DNA of 64,000 bases from Chloranthus sessilifolius (lineage: Eukaryota; Streptophyta; Magnoliopsida; Chloranthales; Chloranthaceae). Made by a program: the position numbers and the translations under genes. Where the stretch lies: positions 66,491,901 to 66,555,900 of the forward strand of contig CM037591.1 of the NCBI GenBank assembly GCA_021018995.1. The letters run 5' to 3'. This document shows, in pieces, positions 11,805-24,748 of the stretch; position 1 is the stretch's first letter, and each line of letters opens with the position of its first letter. The notes beneath the pieces are model-generated. The model was not told where the DNA came from. It was given only the letters and a program-made list of their open reading frames with translations, and searched no databases.

Positions 11805-12265
11805 GCTTCCACTATGAATTAAATGGGTTCGAATTCCAACGTAGTCGATAAGACCGATCACTGAAATCACCTGTTCCCTAGAATTGTCGTTTGCAATTTT
11901 GTAAAACGAAAATGAGACTATGACGTCTCGAATCATAATCTCTACGATTTGACTCTATGAATCACGAGAAATCATAAATCCATACGTTCAAAGTGACTAT
12001 GACATGACATGAAGGTCTTTACGATTGAATGCACTCTTATACACCGTAGATCGTAGTGTACTTTCTAACATTAAATTATATACATATATTACAGGTGTTT
12101 GCTACGGGTGAGTCAGAAACTCGACAGGTTCTAGAGGAACTCAATTTAAAACAAAGGGAGTTGATGTGCCTCCCATAAATATACGTCCTCTAGACATACT
12201 AACTACATGTGAAGGAAATAAGTTACTCGCTCTTTCAAAAAGGGTTAGTTACTCAATTTGAGTTT
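11805..12265. other. No recognised feature
   Basis: AT-rich sequence between two element fragments. No ORF or repeat structure was recognised. Confidence 0.5.
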
Positions 12266-13198
12266 CTAACCTTTCAATAGATTGCCGAAGGTGGTTGAGT
12301 AACTGTGTCGGATACGGTCATGTTGCATCCAGCTTTCAACTATTTGCAACAAGGCTTCCTCTATAGCATTATGGTTTTGGGCTTCTGTGGGGTAAGGAGA
12401 AACAGTTGGAGGTTGGAAAATTGCCTGAGTTAGGCCATGGTTAGGACCACAGGCTTCTCCTTTTTGAGATCTTGGGTGTAATTTTATACCCACCAGAGAT
12501 TGAATTTTTTCTTTTCGAAGCTTTAGACTCAGAAAATTTTTCATCATTGACTTTAATTTATATAATCCTCCTTGCTTAGGAAATATATTGGTTAAAGTCT
12601 CCGAATCAACCGCACCCGATGTGTGTTGCTGCACCGATTTCTCACTAAGGGTCTTAAATAGTTCTCAAACTTCTTCTACTGTCAATTTACGAAATATACC
12701 ACCACAGGCCACATTAATCATATGCCGGGTTGCATTTTCAAGGCCTTCATAGAAAGTGATCATAAATTTCTAGCATGTAACCCCATGGTGGGGGCACTTG
12801 TGTAGAAGATCAGTAAGGCGGTTCCAACATTCCTGAAGAGATTCATCCTGGAATTGGTGAAATGTTATAATGAGATGCCGGATTTTATTCGACCTGGAAA
12901 TTGGAAAAAATTTTGTAAGAAACATACGTTCTAGTCCTTTCCAATTAGAAATCGAATTATGGGGCAAAGAGTTTACTCATTTCTTTGCTTCATCTCTCAG
13001 AGAATATACGAACAGCCTTAACCGAGTGGATGCTTCTGTCAAGTTCTTAATTCGAATGATAGTGTATACTATTACGAACTTATTTAATTGCAAATAGGGG
13101 TTTTTGTCCATTAGCCAATGAAAAGTCGAAAGTATTTGAAGTACATTGAGCGTAATCTCAAAAGTCCTATTACCGTTGTAGGGGGTAATTGAATACAT
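12266..13198 (-). pseudogene. Broken gag of a second Athila/Tat-like element (E), minus strand
   Basis: Read on the minus strand in several frames. At 13198-12977 are FHWLMDKNPYLQLNKF and TRLRLFVYSLRDEAK. At 12967-12770 are NWKGLERMFLTKFFPISRS, FHQFQDESLQECWNRL and LLHKCPHHG. The C-terminal portion is at 12634-12266. The capsid signatures 'FHG..DPY.HL..F', 'LRLFPFSL.D.AK' and 'FL.KFFP..R...I' place it in Athila/Tat. It is frameshifted at least twice. The orientation is opposite to element C. Confidence 0.65.
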
Positions 13199-13565
13199 GG
13201 GGGAGGTGTAAGAGGTATGAATGCATAATATTCTCTCATCGTCTTAGCCACATATTAGTCTTTACCTGTCATAATGGATAGAGTTAGGATAGAGCAGGGT
13301 GGCCAAAACAGTTATTATAAATGTCTATTTTATTTTCAGTTTTATCTGATTTTTATTTTGGAACGCAAGGAGAGAAAACAAATCTGAGACTCTTGTTTCT
13401 GTGGCCAGCAGAAGTGTTGAAATCTTTAATTCGCTGCTCTGAGTAAACCTGCAAAAGTTTAAGTAGTGATCAAAGAAAAATAAAAATATAAAGAAATATA
13501 AAAAGAGAAAGATAAATACTTGTTTTCTTAAACAAATATAAATATATATAAAAAAAGCTATCCCT

Positions 13566-13584
13566 AACAGTGGCGCCAAAAACA
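13566..13584 (-). promoter_or_regulatory. Primer-binding region of element E
   Basis: On the minus strand TTTTTGGCGCCACTGTTAGG follows the LTR end, matching the Athila/Tat leader type TGGCGCCGTTGCC except in the 3' half. The 13199-13565 leader to gag is AT-rich with no other feature. Confidence 0.55.
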
Positions 13585-15307
13585 TGAACGTTGATTACTT
13601 ATGTATGTTTCTAATTAAGTCTTAACCGATTGCAAGCACACAATGGAAATTGTAATACTAGCATAGGATCGTTCCCACGAGGATATGTTTTATATTATAT
13701 ATATTAATTTTTTGAAAACTTATATTTATCTTTTAAGATCCTAAACTATTTGGGAAATATGAATAAAAGAATGGTTTCTTAAACTAATTTTACAAAAAAA
13801 TAAATCCTAAATTCTCTTTCTTTAGATTGTGGTCGTCAATCACAATCTTCAATTATCGAATGTTTACAAATTTAAAATACCGTTACACTATATTTCAGTC
13901 CTCCAGGATTTGGGCATCAATCAAAAGCTAGCATCATTCTATATAGATTACTAATCTTTAATCTACTAGAAATTTTGGCGTCAATCAAACTCCAGAAAAT
14001 CAAATATAGAAAATAAAAACCATTACACTAATCTACAAATCTCAACCTGAGTTGTCAATTAAAATTAATATTTGAAGATGTTTAAAAAATAGTAAATTGT
14101 AATAAAATAAATCTAAACTAAAAAGCAGTAAAAATTATATCTTTCACCCCTCAGCCGCTGGCGTCAATTACTTCTAAAAAACTACAGATATCTACTCCGT
14201 TACAAAAATAAGGAGTTTCAGCGGCACTTGCTACAAAGTCATTTTTTGGTAGCGGCATGACTAATAGCGACAGTTTTTGGTAGTGACAGGATTAATAGCG
14301 ATAGTTTTTTATTAAAAAAATTGTAGCTAATAGTCTTATTTTTTGTAGTGCTCTAATCTTCTAGCTCCCAATCCTAGTCATCAATTGTGATCGAGGAACC
14401 TTGGATATCCAAACTAAACTACTCTAATGATCGAAAGAAAACCCAACCTCAGGCATCAATTGATGTTGAGAATTTCTTCGATGGTTAATTCCTATACCAA
14501 GCTCTCTTATTTATAGATCATAGGGGGTTGGTTTACAAAACTTCTAATTCTAATAAAAGAAACTATTAAAACAAAAATATCCTAATATAACTCTACTTCT
14601 AATCTTATCTTTCCTTGCTTTCAATCAGTTGATGTTTTTCTAAATTTTCCCCTTTATTTCAGTAGCAGAGTCATTTAAAAGGCTTCTTTCGTCAATCTTC
14701 TCAGATCCGTGGTTGGCCAAACTTTTAAGTCAAGAATTCTTCTAATTATATACATGGCGTTGTAAATCTTCACGTGATCAGCAGCTTCAGAAAGCTTCTT
14801 TTTGTAAAATCCTAAATCACGATTTTCTATTCTTAACACAGCTTCTTATAGAATAATTTTGAATTACGATTCATCGTCTTTTGTTGTATCGTACTTCACT
14901 CTTGAACGACTTTTCTGAAGAATCGTAAATTACGATTTTATACCTTTTTTCTTTTGCAGCATTCTGCAAATCGTAAAACACAAATTTTCATCTTTTCTAT
15001 AGGCGATTATTCGTCTTTTCGTTCAATCGTCTCTCTTATTGCTTTATGAGTTCATTTTGACCAATATTAACATTTTGGTTCTCTTTTCCTGTTTTTCCTT
15101 AATATCTGCATATCAGTAACTTATTAGTAACAAATTAAATTCTAGCATCACTAAGTTAAGGGTAGTAAAATGGTATATTATGTGACTGATTAGAGTGCTT
15201 TTTATTGACAGATGTCACTACTCTAGTACATGTGCAGGGTACCTAAGTCTCATTGTACGTGATTTAGTTAAGTGTACATATAAAGGTGTTGTGGTGTTCA
15301 TAAAATG
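13585..15307 (-). repeat. LTR of element E, right end not fixed
   Basis: It begins, in + orientation, TGAACGTTG beside the primer-binding region, so the minus-strand LTR ends CA there. The right boundary was not found; it lies before the gag B remnant at 15308. A small insertion near 14225-14350 ends in TTTTTTGTAGTG, the complement of the CACTACAAAAAA terminus of CACTA-type MITEs, but its left terminus is diverged. Confidence 0.4.
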
Positions 15308-16572
15308 TCATAATTGAAAATAAATTATAAGGATATTCGTCAACCAAAAGTAAACCAATAGTTTGATAATCAATAATAAAGTTATACCTAGGATAATGTC
15401 ATTTGTTGCTTGGACGTCGTGTGTCGAGACGACATATGCACGACCTTGAACTGTAGGTCTGGAGGGCCTCTGAGTAGATGGTGATGCCGTCTTTTCTTTC
15501 TTCGCTCTAGGACAATCTTTTATCAAATGTCCTTTCTGGACACAATTGAAGTATGAACCTGTGGTCCACCTACATTCCTCCATCTTATGTTGCTTTCCAC
15601 ATCGTGATCATGACTCAACTGATGCGGATGAAGCGGTACATGAAGTCTGTTGTACTATTGACACTCCAGTCGTAGTAGAGTTTGAAGGACAGAAGGGCCT
15701 CGTAAGTGCCAAAGAAACTCGTTGAAAATTGGTGGTCTGAATAATTAGGAAGGAGCTGAAACTGTAAACTTCATCCTTTTACTAACCTGCTCATTGGTAA
15801 TTGATTGTACTCTGCTCGCCTTGTTCTTATTTTATTGTTAACTTCTTTTGTACATCTTCTCAATGTCTCGTTTGACGATAAGAGCCATGTCCATTACCTC
15901 TGCATATGTTCTCAGCTTAAACAGTGAGATTCTTTCCTGGATATTCAGTTTTAGCCCTCGTTCAAATTTCTTGGCCTTCATGAGTTCTGTGGCGATGTGT
16001 TAAGGTGCGAATCTAGAGAGCTTAGTGAATTCAGCTTCATACTAGCGTATAAACATCTGACCTTGTTCCAAGGAAATAAAATCCACTTCCCACTGGTCTC
16101 TGACAACTTCCGAAAAGTACTTCTCTTTGAACTTTTCAGTAAACTGTGCCTAGGTCCATGGTGTATTTGGAGTTTCCTGCTCTCTCGATCTTTTGACCGA
16201 TTGTCATCAGGGGTCTGCTTCACCTTCAAGTTTGAATGAAGCCCATCTTACTCTTTCATTTTCCGTACACAGTATCACTCGAACTATCTTCTCTATCTGG
16301 TTTAGCCATTTCTCAACTTCACCAGGATCTGCTTGTCCCAAGAAACTGGGAGGCTTCATCCTTCTGAATTCCTAGAATCCGGAAGGCTATTGTCTGGTCT
16401 CAAGTAACGTGGTCTGCTGCACTATCGTGCTGGCCATAGTTTCTAATACTTGTGCGACTCGTCCGTCGTTATTTCTTCCTCCCAGAGGAATATTATTTAC
16501 ACCAGTGGCGATTCCCTCACCACTCGATGTGCCTTCGGTATGAACGGTCCTTGGTCGACCGTGAGGAGCCAT
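15308..16572 (-). pseudogene. Broken gag of a Tekay/Del-like element (B), minus strand
   Basis: The start at 16572 (MAPHGRPRTVHTEG) leads across stops to a classic gag core. Near 16130-16050 the minus strand reads FKEKYFSEVVRDQWEVDFIS, followed by a SLEQGQ..I..YEAEFTKLSRFAP-type stretch. The zinc knuckle at 15500-15560 reads YFNCVQKGHLIKDC: the first Cys is Tyr, a single G-to-A change (TGC to TAC). The distance to the primer-binding site at 16650 is about 80 bp. The coding region is cut at about 15308, and protease and pol are missing. Confidence 0.7.
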
Positions 16573-16649
16573 AAGGATCTGTCATGGTTGGACAATAGTT
16601 TAATCATGATTGATCGTGAAAGTCCAGTATATATTAATCTAAAGTCATG

Positions 16650-16662
16650 TCTCTGATACCAA
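16650..16662 (-). promoter_or_regulatory. Primer-binding site of element B
   Basis: The minus strand reads TTGGTATCAGAGA, with one mismatch to the initiator tRNA-Met complement. It is adjacent to the LTR end TCGTTACA at 16664. Confidence 0.85.
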
Positions 16663-16663
16663 C

Positions 16664-18185
16664 TGTAACGACTCGACTTTCTCACACGGAATTCTAGGAA
16701 CATCGAGTCGTTAGATGCTTGGTACATCAACACACATGCGAAAAAATCAATCAGAGATATCATAATGGCAGTAATAATTGATTCTATTATCAGTATGAAC
16801 ATAATTAGGAATAAAACTAAACCACCGGTGACAGTCGTTCGTCACGCAAACTGTGGTGTGCCAACTGTATATAGAAAGAACTAATCCATTTAGTATGCGA
16901 AATCCTTAAATGTACCAAATCTAAAATTAACTCGACTACGAATAAAAATCTTCGAGTTGAAGATCTTCCTCTGGTACAAAATCCGGATCGTTCTCAAGCT
17001 CGGGATCCTGATCAATATTTGTACCTGTGACATAGTGTCGGGGAGCTAACAGTCTAAGCTCAGTAGAGAAAAGTCAATTACCAACTACGTATCATCCAAT
17101 AAATGCATATAATTAAATGACCAAATTATAAAGCATTTAATGTCAAAACAGAATTCGAAGAGTCTTGGGTTAAAAATACATAATCTGATATTTAAATTTT
17201 GTACGAGATTTAGTAATGTCATTTCTTAAGTTTCACATTTTATATGCATCTTCTTAGTTCATGTATGACTTAAATCCATAACTTAAATATCTCCAACGCA
17301 AATATAGCGTTTAGAGTCTCTGATAACGAAGGGAATCCCCTCCTAACCATCATCGTTCAATGAATAATTTTTCTAAGTGTCCAAGCCCTTGCGTTGTGAG
17401 GGATACTTGTGCGGTTCAAAAGACAATCGAAACGGTTGAAAAGTGCCAAAGCACAGGATTCGTTCATATCAACCTTAAATCAAATGCAAATTCAACTACG
17501 TAGTAAGGTGTTCTAAATTCGTAGATAGTTCTCATTCTTATTCCAAAATTCAGAGTTCAGAGGGTTCAATATTCAGATCAATATTCGATTCAAAGAGTTC
17601 GATATTTCAAAGCATTCAATACTTAAATGCATTTTTAATAAAAGATTTTCAAATAATCAAATGCAATCAGATTCAACAAGCTTGGAGTCGATTCCTAATA
17701 ATTACAAATTCAATTCAATTGTGTCATTAAAATCCATGATTCAAAGTCTAAAACATAGTTGAGCATTGAAATTCCCCTACATCAGTTCTGATGTCGTGAG
17801 ACGGAAATGTGGTGATCTTGACAGCTTCTGGTTCTCCTTCTACATCACATTCACAAGTAATGTGTCAATGACTGACTACGATTATAATGGATTCGAAGTT
17901 TCTTTAAGTTTTATTACAAAGGGTTGGGCAGCCAAAGTTATGGAACACTTGAATAGATTGGCATATTTATAATCGCGCAATGTGATTTCTATTAAGAGAA
18001 TATGACCGTTGGAAGAATATAATTGTTATAGAATTTGACTGTTGGAAAATATGATTGTTGAATAATTTTAAGAGAAAAGTATGAAAATGTGCCCCATTTA
18101 TATTTTTATTACAAAAAAGGTCAAAAAAAATTTAATTATGAAAATGAGCCCCATACGGGCTAATACGGTCCCATATTGGTACACA
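16664..18185 (-). repeat. 5' LTR of element B (right end tentative)
   Basis: The minus strand ends ...GAGTCGTTACA at 16664, next to the primer-binding site. The proposed start, TGTGTACCAATATGGG at 18185, gives TGT..ACA termini but is not confirmed by a second LTR or target duplication. The LTR could extend further right. Confidence 0.4.
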
Positions 18186-18605
18186 TTCTCCATACACGTG
18201 TCAGATGCCTAATAAAAAAAAGCTCGAATTTTGTTTCTAAAAAATGAGAGTTAATTGGTAAGGGCAACATTGTCATTATTTATTCAAATTTATCAATGTC
18301 ATGCTTGGGTTGACATTTATGACTGCCTGTTGAAAAATATTTATGGCTGCTCGTTTAAAAAACCCTAATTTTAACAGTTGAAAAATATGACCGTTATAGA
18401 AATGTAACCATTAGAAAAATATAGCCATTGGAAAAGAAGACCGTTGATCAAATATAATCGTTGAAAATATGACCATTGTGGAGATATGACTGTTGGAAAA
18501 ATATAGCCATTGAAAATTTTGACCGCTGATCAATTATAATCATTAAAAATTTGATCATTGGAAAAATATAGTCATTAAAAAATATAGCTGTTAGAAAATT
18601 AGAAT
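17990..18605. repeat. Degenerate tandem repeats of ATATGACCGTTGGAAAA
   Basis: At least ten diverged copies of a 15-20-bp unit (GACCGTTGGAAAAATAT, GACTGTTGG, TAGCCATTGGAAAA) occur, densest at 18375-18605. They are not palindromic. They flank the proposed end of LTR B. Confidence 0.75.
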
Positions 18606-19134
18606 TTTTAAACGTTGAGTATTGGTAGTAAAATAATAAAACAAGAATGAAAAATTATATTTTGAAGAAAGGAGTACTAAAATAGAATGTCTCTTGAAGT
18701 GAGTTTTACTATAGCAGTAGCTAAAACATTGTAGTAGTAGCTAAAGTGGTGTTTAACTATTCAAATTAAGCCTTTTTTGCTAGAGATGCACTTAGTTGAA
18801 AAAAGTATTAGAAATGGAAAAAGGATACAATCAGAAAAACCAAATATTTGAACATACGAGAATGAATGAAAATAAATAAATAAATAAATATTTAGTACCC
18901 CAAATTAGGGATTTTTGCTTGCAATGATCTGGCCAATGGCAGGGCGGGCTAGCCCCATCGGTCGATGGCCGGTTTCCAGCTAGATCAATTGGTGGTGTAG
19001 GATGGCTGGCTAGCCAGATCTGGCCACTAGAGATGGAGGTCAAGGAGTGAGTTTCTGAAACGGTACCTCTATTCGCGCCAACAAGAATTTTGAAAGCGCT
19101 AATGTCTGAAACCCCTTGAAACCCATCAACCGAT
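18606..19134. other. No recognised feature
   Basis: Contains short (AAAT)n near 18865-18890 and a GC-richer patch (18940-19050). No coding or element signature is seen. Confidence 0.5.
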
Positions 19135-19432
19135 TCGAACTAGACGATGGAGATCATTTTTCGTCTTGATCTTCCATAAAATGGATTTTGAGACCGTAAG
19201 CGGACCATAAGACGGTCATTTTTTATTCCACGTGGCACGGATAGCCAAAAGGTGGACCTAAGATCAGATGGCACACATCATGCTTAAACGTGATTTTAGG
19301 ATAATTGTTTTGAAATCTATGACATGGAGGATACAAAACATATCATCTAATGGTAAGATCAGGGTCTCAAGATTCATTGTGTGGAAGATTGCGGTGAAAA
19401 AAATCTCCATCAACCAATTTCAAGCAATCAGT
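19135..19432. repeat. Hairpin MITE, GATGGAGATC family
   Basis: The left arm GACGATGGAGATCATTTTTCGTC pairs with the right arm, which contains TGAAAAAAATCTCCATC. Between them are the internal family motifs 'GGATTTTGAGACC', 'CCACGTGGCACG' and 'GTCTCAAGATTCATTGTGTGGAAGATTG'. About 300 bp long. The same family recurs at 26964, 35815, 38000-38400, 39050-39500, 40082 and 43560. Confidence 0.7.
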
Positions 19433-20432
19433 GGGTTATAAGGGGTTGCGCTTGTTGGTGCTTTTAGCAATAGTGTTAGTGCGAATAGGATTTTGATATA
19501 CTTTTTGGTCAATCTATAAAAGGGAGCTAATAAATGGACTAGGGATGCAAGCTTGATGTATCGAACTGAAACTGAAATTTTTGGTTTTTGGTTCAGTTCA
19601 TCTGGAATTGAAACCAAAGCGAAATGAATCTGTTTGGGTTTATGTTACTTTTTGAAATTGAAACTTTGGGTTTTTTTGGTTTGGTTTCTGTTTGATTTGG
19701 GTTTTCTATTATTTTTTAGATATTTTGAAGTGTTTTCTTTGGTTTTTCATGTTTTTTGGGTTGTTTATTTTTCAGTTTTCTCATCTACCTACTTGGGTTT
19801 CGACCGCCAAAATCGAACCGATTCGATTATGATCAGACCAGTTGGGTTTCCTTGATTTTCGATTTGGTTTATGTTACTCCTTATTCATAACAGTGGGTTC
19901 CCTTTATTGACTTCCTTGGACATTTCACAGTTCCCATGTATGTAATGCACGTACCAATCTCCCTACTTGGGAGTTAGCATTAAGTGCGTGACCCAATCCC
20001 CCTACATCGAAGCTAGTATCATGTTCCTGGCCCGAGCACACTATCACTGTGCTCAACATAAAGTTGATGCCAAATGTCGTGCAGGTAATACCATCTCAAT
20101 TATGACTTGCGAGCCATGCGTATAACAACCTGCTCATGGGGTCTATGGGCTCTTAAAGTCCGGCCACAACATTATACACCGACGTATGTCAAGCTAGTAA
20201 GTTTGGGTCACACATAATATACAAACTTATGTGAAGCTGGTAGAATGGTTACTCTACCCTGAAGGCCTGAACACAATCCGTTGCCAAAAAGGTCAAGCAT
20301 GGGAAGCGCACAGACATTTATGAGAACGCAAGTCAGTGAAAATTTATCACTAATTTGGTGCTCCATCATATCTAGATAGTTGAGAGCAAGACCCACCAGG
20401 TAGCTAATACTAATTCCAGAGAGCTGAGTGCA
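19433..20432. other. No gene; possible hAT-like remnant
   Basis: At 19537 a TAGGGATGCAA terminus opens a stretch rich in GGTTTTTGGTTC / AACCGATTCG, a style common in small hAT-type elements. No matching end with a duplication was found. The rest has no recognised feature. Confidence 0.35.
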
Positions 20433-21624
20433 TCTCACGACCCGAAATTCAACCCCATCCCGAGGGCTTAGAATTCCGTGTTATGACTCGCACGCATCCC
20501 AGCTACTCTAAATGAATGTACACATAATCAAAGTTCTTACACAATAATGGTTCCACGAGATCTGTGAAAGCCATTAATAACTTATGATAATTAGGGCAAG
20601 AATAAAATAAACAATATTGAATCCAATAAATGTCTACAAATCAGAGAAATAATTATATCAAACAATAAAAGGATAAAAGACCGAAGTAAAAATAAAACTG
20701 TCTGAACAAGACAACTAATCTCAGTACCAAAGCTACACTATCAGTAATCAACACTCGGATCAAAATCAGTTCCAAGGCCCTCCTAGTAACCTGTCACATC
20801 GCCCTCCCAAGGCTCCTAGTACTCTGTGTCTGTCGGATTAATGAAGTCAGCGCCAAAAGGATCAGAATAGTTAGTGTCCACTCCGTCGATATAATCACAT
20901 GTAGCTGTTAGTTTTTCTTAGGATGAGTTTACTCAGTCACGTAAACTGAGGATAGACCACCAATCAATCTCACTCTACTCAGGTGCATTGTGGTCATCTT
21001 ACGAGTCATAATAATAATATATCAATGGAATCAGAAAGAAATAATGACAAAATCATGTGTATAACATAGAAATCATATCATAACATAAAATGCAGGACCA
21101 TAATTTAGACACACTTATATCCTAACGTATCTCACCATACCTCATAAAATAACATATCTTATTATTACAACGACACATGCGTCTGTATATCACATGAGCG
21201 CACCTACATACTCGTAAATCCTAATATGACTTATGTTAGAGTTGCTGCTCGAGCCTATCATGTGAGGGTCACCATTGTAACTAAACACCATAACATAATG
21301 CCTTCCATAACAAACTCATATATCCAATTCAGCCTAGTGGGGAGACATGGCCAATCGTAACTCATAATATACTCATTCTGTCTCCCAGGGACCCGTCTTG
21401 GTTGTAAGACATTGTGGCCCTTACAGTGGCTACGTAATGAATGACACGTATAGACTTAAGCTCTTAATCTTATGATGGCCTATACAGCAGTGTCTTATTA
21501 TCATACTCATAACTTATCTTTATCTTACATATTCATATCTCAATATATTCTTATAACTTCATCTAGGACGAGTTATAGTGCGGTAATTTTACTAAATCAT
21601 GCTTCCCAAGGAACGAGTTCTATA
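20433..21624 (-). repeat. Family F long LTR, left part (F1)
   Basis: It begins TCTCACGACCCGAAATTC, co-linear with the F2 LTR start TGTCACGACCCAAAATTC at 28484 and with F3 at 35374. It shares downstream blocks such as GATGAGTTTACTCAGTCA and TGCTCGAGC.TATCATGTGAGG. On the minus strand these LTRs end GGGTCGTGACA. The first base pair of the terminus is mutated. It is interrupted at 21625. Confidence 0.75.
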
Positions 21625-24240
21625 GTAACTGTGACAGCCTGAGTTTCCTTACCTCAAAATTCGTGCCATCAGATCATACCTGCGATTTGAATTTCCAAGT
21701 ATCGAGGTACTTTATTCCATATGTGACAGCTCGATCTTTCCGGCGATAAAAGATTTGAAAGATCAGGTCGTCAACTCTTGGTAAGTAACTTAGGTGTGGA
21801 AATCAAAGTACACAACTGTGGAAGCAACGCTATGCAGTAAAGCAAATGACATTATAAAACTCAAAATATTTCATTTAATCCACATCACAAAACTGTACAA
21901 TCCACTGGTGAAGGCTGGCCTTCACCTAAAAAACAGTGGACAACAATGTCAACTATACATGAGTTTGATCAAAATACTATATCACGTATCAAAAGTACAA
22001 AAAGAACACCGCATGCAGCGGGAATCCAAAGCACTAAGCTAGGGGAAAAACTCATCTCTCGGGTTATAATCTGGATCCTCCTCTTGTTCAGGATCCCCCC
22101 TTTAGATCAACCCCTGCAACTACGACGTATAGTCGAGGGATGAGCTACAATCCAAGCTCAGTAGGGATAAAAACAGCGCAAAACTATATCTTATCATTCT
22201 ACTTCATGGCATTGATGCATAAGTAAAGTAAACATTTCAAATTCATATGATATTGAAATACATTGGCATAAAGCAAAGACTTTAAATCGTGATCTCAAAA
22301 TATGTCATATAATGAATACAAATGACGTATGAAATTATGTAATATCGGAGCAAGAAAACAAAACTAAATTTCTTAGCATATCAGGGAAACAAGCGTATAC
22401 GAGACGGAGCACATGGAGCATTGAATCAGACATATCACATCACATCTTATAAACGAATCTCATATCATTAGCGTGAGTGTCCCGTAGTGGGAACAAAGCA
22501 GTCTGTAGTGGACACAGGGTCATAGCCCCAGGGACTCCACCCCTCCCTTGGAGACTCCACTTCACTCACAACTAATCATGAAGACAAGATAAGTCTCATG
22601 GCAAAGCATCCAGTAGTGGGAACTAAGCAGTCCGTAGCGGACACAAGGTCATAACCCCAGGGACTCCACCCCTCTCATGGAGGTTCCACTCCTCATTGCA
22701 CACGATCTCGGGACATATTACATTTACACAAATCGAAAATTGGGAAAACTCATATCACATAATCAAATTTGAATTCAGGGAATTGAGCTTAACGGGTCAA
22801 ATGCAATCAAGATGTCAAGTATATAATGCCAAAATCAAGTACGAAAATCAAATCTTAACTATTCAAAGAGTTTCCAATTATACAATACCTTGCTGAAACT
22901 ATTGTTCAAATGCGATCAAAATTAATATAGCATCCCATAATCAAGTCAAATATATAATCTTGTAATGAGATTTCCATACCTCAAGTTTTCAGTCAATCAC
23001 ACGTGTCGCAATTCAAACAAGCTCACACATGACGTTCCTCGTGTTTTCTCCTAAATCATAAATCCCAACACATGTTTCAATCATCGACAAGTAGTACACT
23101 CAAATCCGTACAGGCTCGTAAGGACGAAACCAAACCAAGCCAAAATAGGACAGGCAACTCGAGTTGGGTTATTCCCGCTCGAGTTGGCTCCAGTGGCACA
23201 CACCCACCCAGCTCGAGATGGTTTTACTCGAGCCGAATTTGCCTGGGAATTTCGCTCGAGCTGGGTCCAGGGGAGCTCGAGCGGGTTTCTCAGACACAAC
23301 CTTTTTAAGGCTTTGCAATTCCAGCTCGAGCTGGCTCAACAACACTCGAACTTTCATTATTTGTTCCTCATTTTCGCTTTCAAAAATTCTCAACTCAAAG
23401 GGTCTAATTCATACCTCATTTATCTTATGTATGTTTTATTCATGAAGGTGATAATCATTCATAAATTTTCGCACACATGCAAGGATTCAAATGATCAAAT
23501 CTAGGTGTATAGAATTTTGCGATTCTCACGCGTTCGATCCTCAGGATCACTGCATGCGACCTCGATTCTCAATAATCAGTACTAACTTTAGGATTCTAAC
23601 CTCACGTGATTGTGTTACGGGAATTACCTTTCTCAGTTTCCACGCATGCGAAGGTTCGCGATCGTCGACGACAAAATTACTATTGTTTAAGTGACCCTCC
23701 TTCGATTTCTCGAGCTTCTTCTCTTTCATCACGATGGATCAAGACCTAGCCTTCAATGACCATTGCGGATGTAGTTCACCTCGACATAAGAAGAGGGGTT
23801 GATGAGAGGGATCGGAGGGTTGCGATCTAGGAAGACGAAAACGAAACAAGAATGGAAGAAGGGTCTTCTCCTCACTCACTCTTCCAGTCGGTTCCTCTCT
23901 CTCACTCTAATAGATTGCATGAGTTTTAGGCACGTAATTAGATTATATATATAGGTATATATATTAGGTGGTCTAGCCTTAGTGAGCAGCCCCTAAATGG
24001 AGTTTGGTGTATGGGCTCCCAGGACCCATATAAAATTGAGATGTCTATACATCAGTTGCCTAAGGCCGTTATTAAAGTTAAGGTCTCGGTGTTCGATAAC
24101 TGGTCTCGATTTCATGACTCTATGCTTGTACACTGCGACAGGTTTCTACTGAAGGCATAGATCGCACTCAGTCATTAGACACATGCACATACTCGGAGTG
24201 ATAATAATTCGGGTCAGATTTTCTTGGGAGTTGCAGTAAC
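21625..24240 (-). repeat. LTR insertion (H) with GTAAC target duplication, holding LTR I
   Basis: Outer termini TGTGACAGCC (21630) and GAGTTGCA (24235) are flanked on both sides by GTAAC (21625-21629 and 24236-24240). Inside, a second LTR terminus TGTGACAGCTCG starts at 21722, and a likely partner end TCTATACA lies at 24051; on the minus strand this is TGTATAGACATC...GAGCTGTCACA, 2,330 bp. I's flanks (CCATA and TCAGT) do not match. So either I inserted with loss, or H is a recombination product. It contains a near-duplicated 130-bp block (22490-22560 and 22615-22690). Confidence 0.6.
23156..23350. repeat. Array of GCTCGAGC-type palindromes in LTR I
   Basis: About eight copies of CTCGAG flanked by variants of AG/GTTGG or CTGGGTCC lie in 195 bp. 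This is roughly 700 bp from the minus-strand start of LTR I (24051), i.e. in U3. Confidence 0.85.
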
Positions 24241-24705
24241 ATGGATGTATTTCGTGTAGTAGCCCATACTATCATAAAGGTGTTGCATCCGGACATGGAC
24301 GCTTACATTTCAAGTTTTAATATGATTGTAAAAGAAACCCGACTACAACTAAGACCTGAGGGTCGAATCTCATATCTTAACTCTTATCTTATCCTATCAT
24401 ATTAAAACTCGGGGGTACTAGAGTCACCGCATATGCCACCATATACGAGATTATACTGAATCCGTACTCACCACACTCTTCATAATGTTCCATACCATCA
24501 TGAGTTGTGAGGCATGTGAATACGATATATTTCTCGCTTCTATACCATCTCAACGAATCACCACGTCCAAGCGTAGACATGATCTCATATACTCGCGTAC
24601 ATATGACCTAACATATCCATAACTCGTACAACATAACTATGATGTAAGTATAAGACTATCTTACTTACATAATAAATTTACATTCAAATTTTATTAAGTT
24701 TATAC

Positions 24706-24706
<1 letters not shown>

Positions 24707-24746
<40 letters not shown>
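24707..24746. repeat. (TA)n microsatellite
   Basis: Twenty TA units. A second, shorter tract lies at 24892-24919. Confidence 0.95.

Positions 24747-24748
<2 letters not shown>

Noticed and set aside
14225-14350. CACTA-type MITE
   Set aside because: Only the right end has the CACTACAAAAAA-type terminus. The left end is too diverged and the 3-bp flanks do not match, so it is only mentioned under the LTR E entry.
15978-16239. Two ORFs on opposite strands in gag B
   Set aside because: Neither frame carries the gag signature FKEKYFSEVVRDQWEVDF, which lies in a different minus-strand frame; these are shadows.
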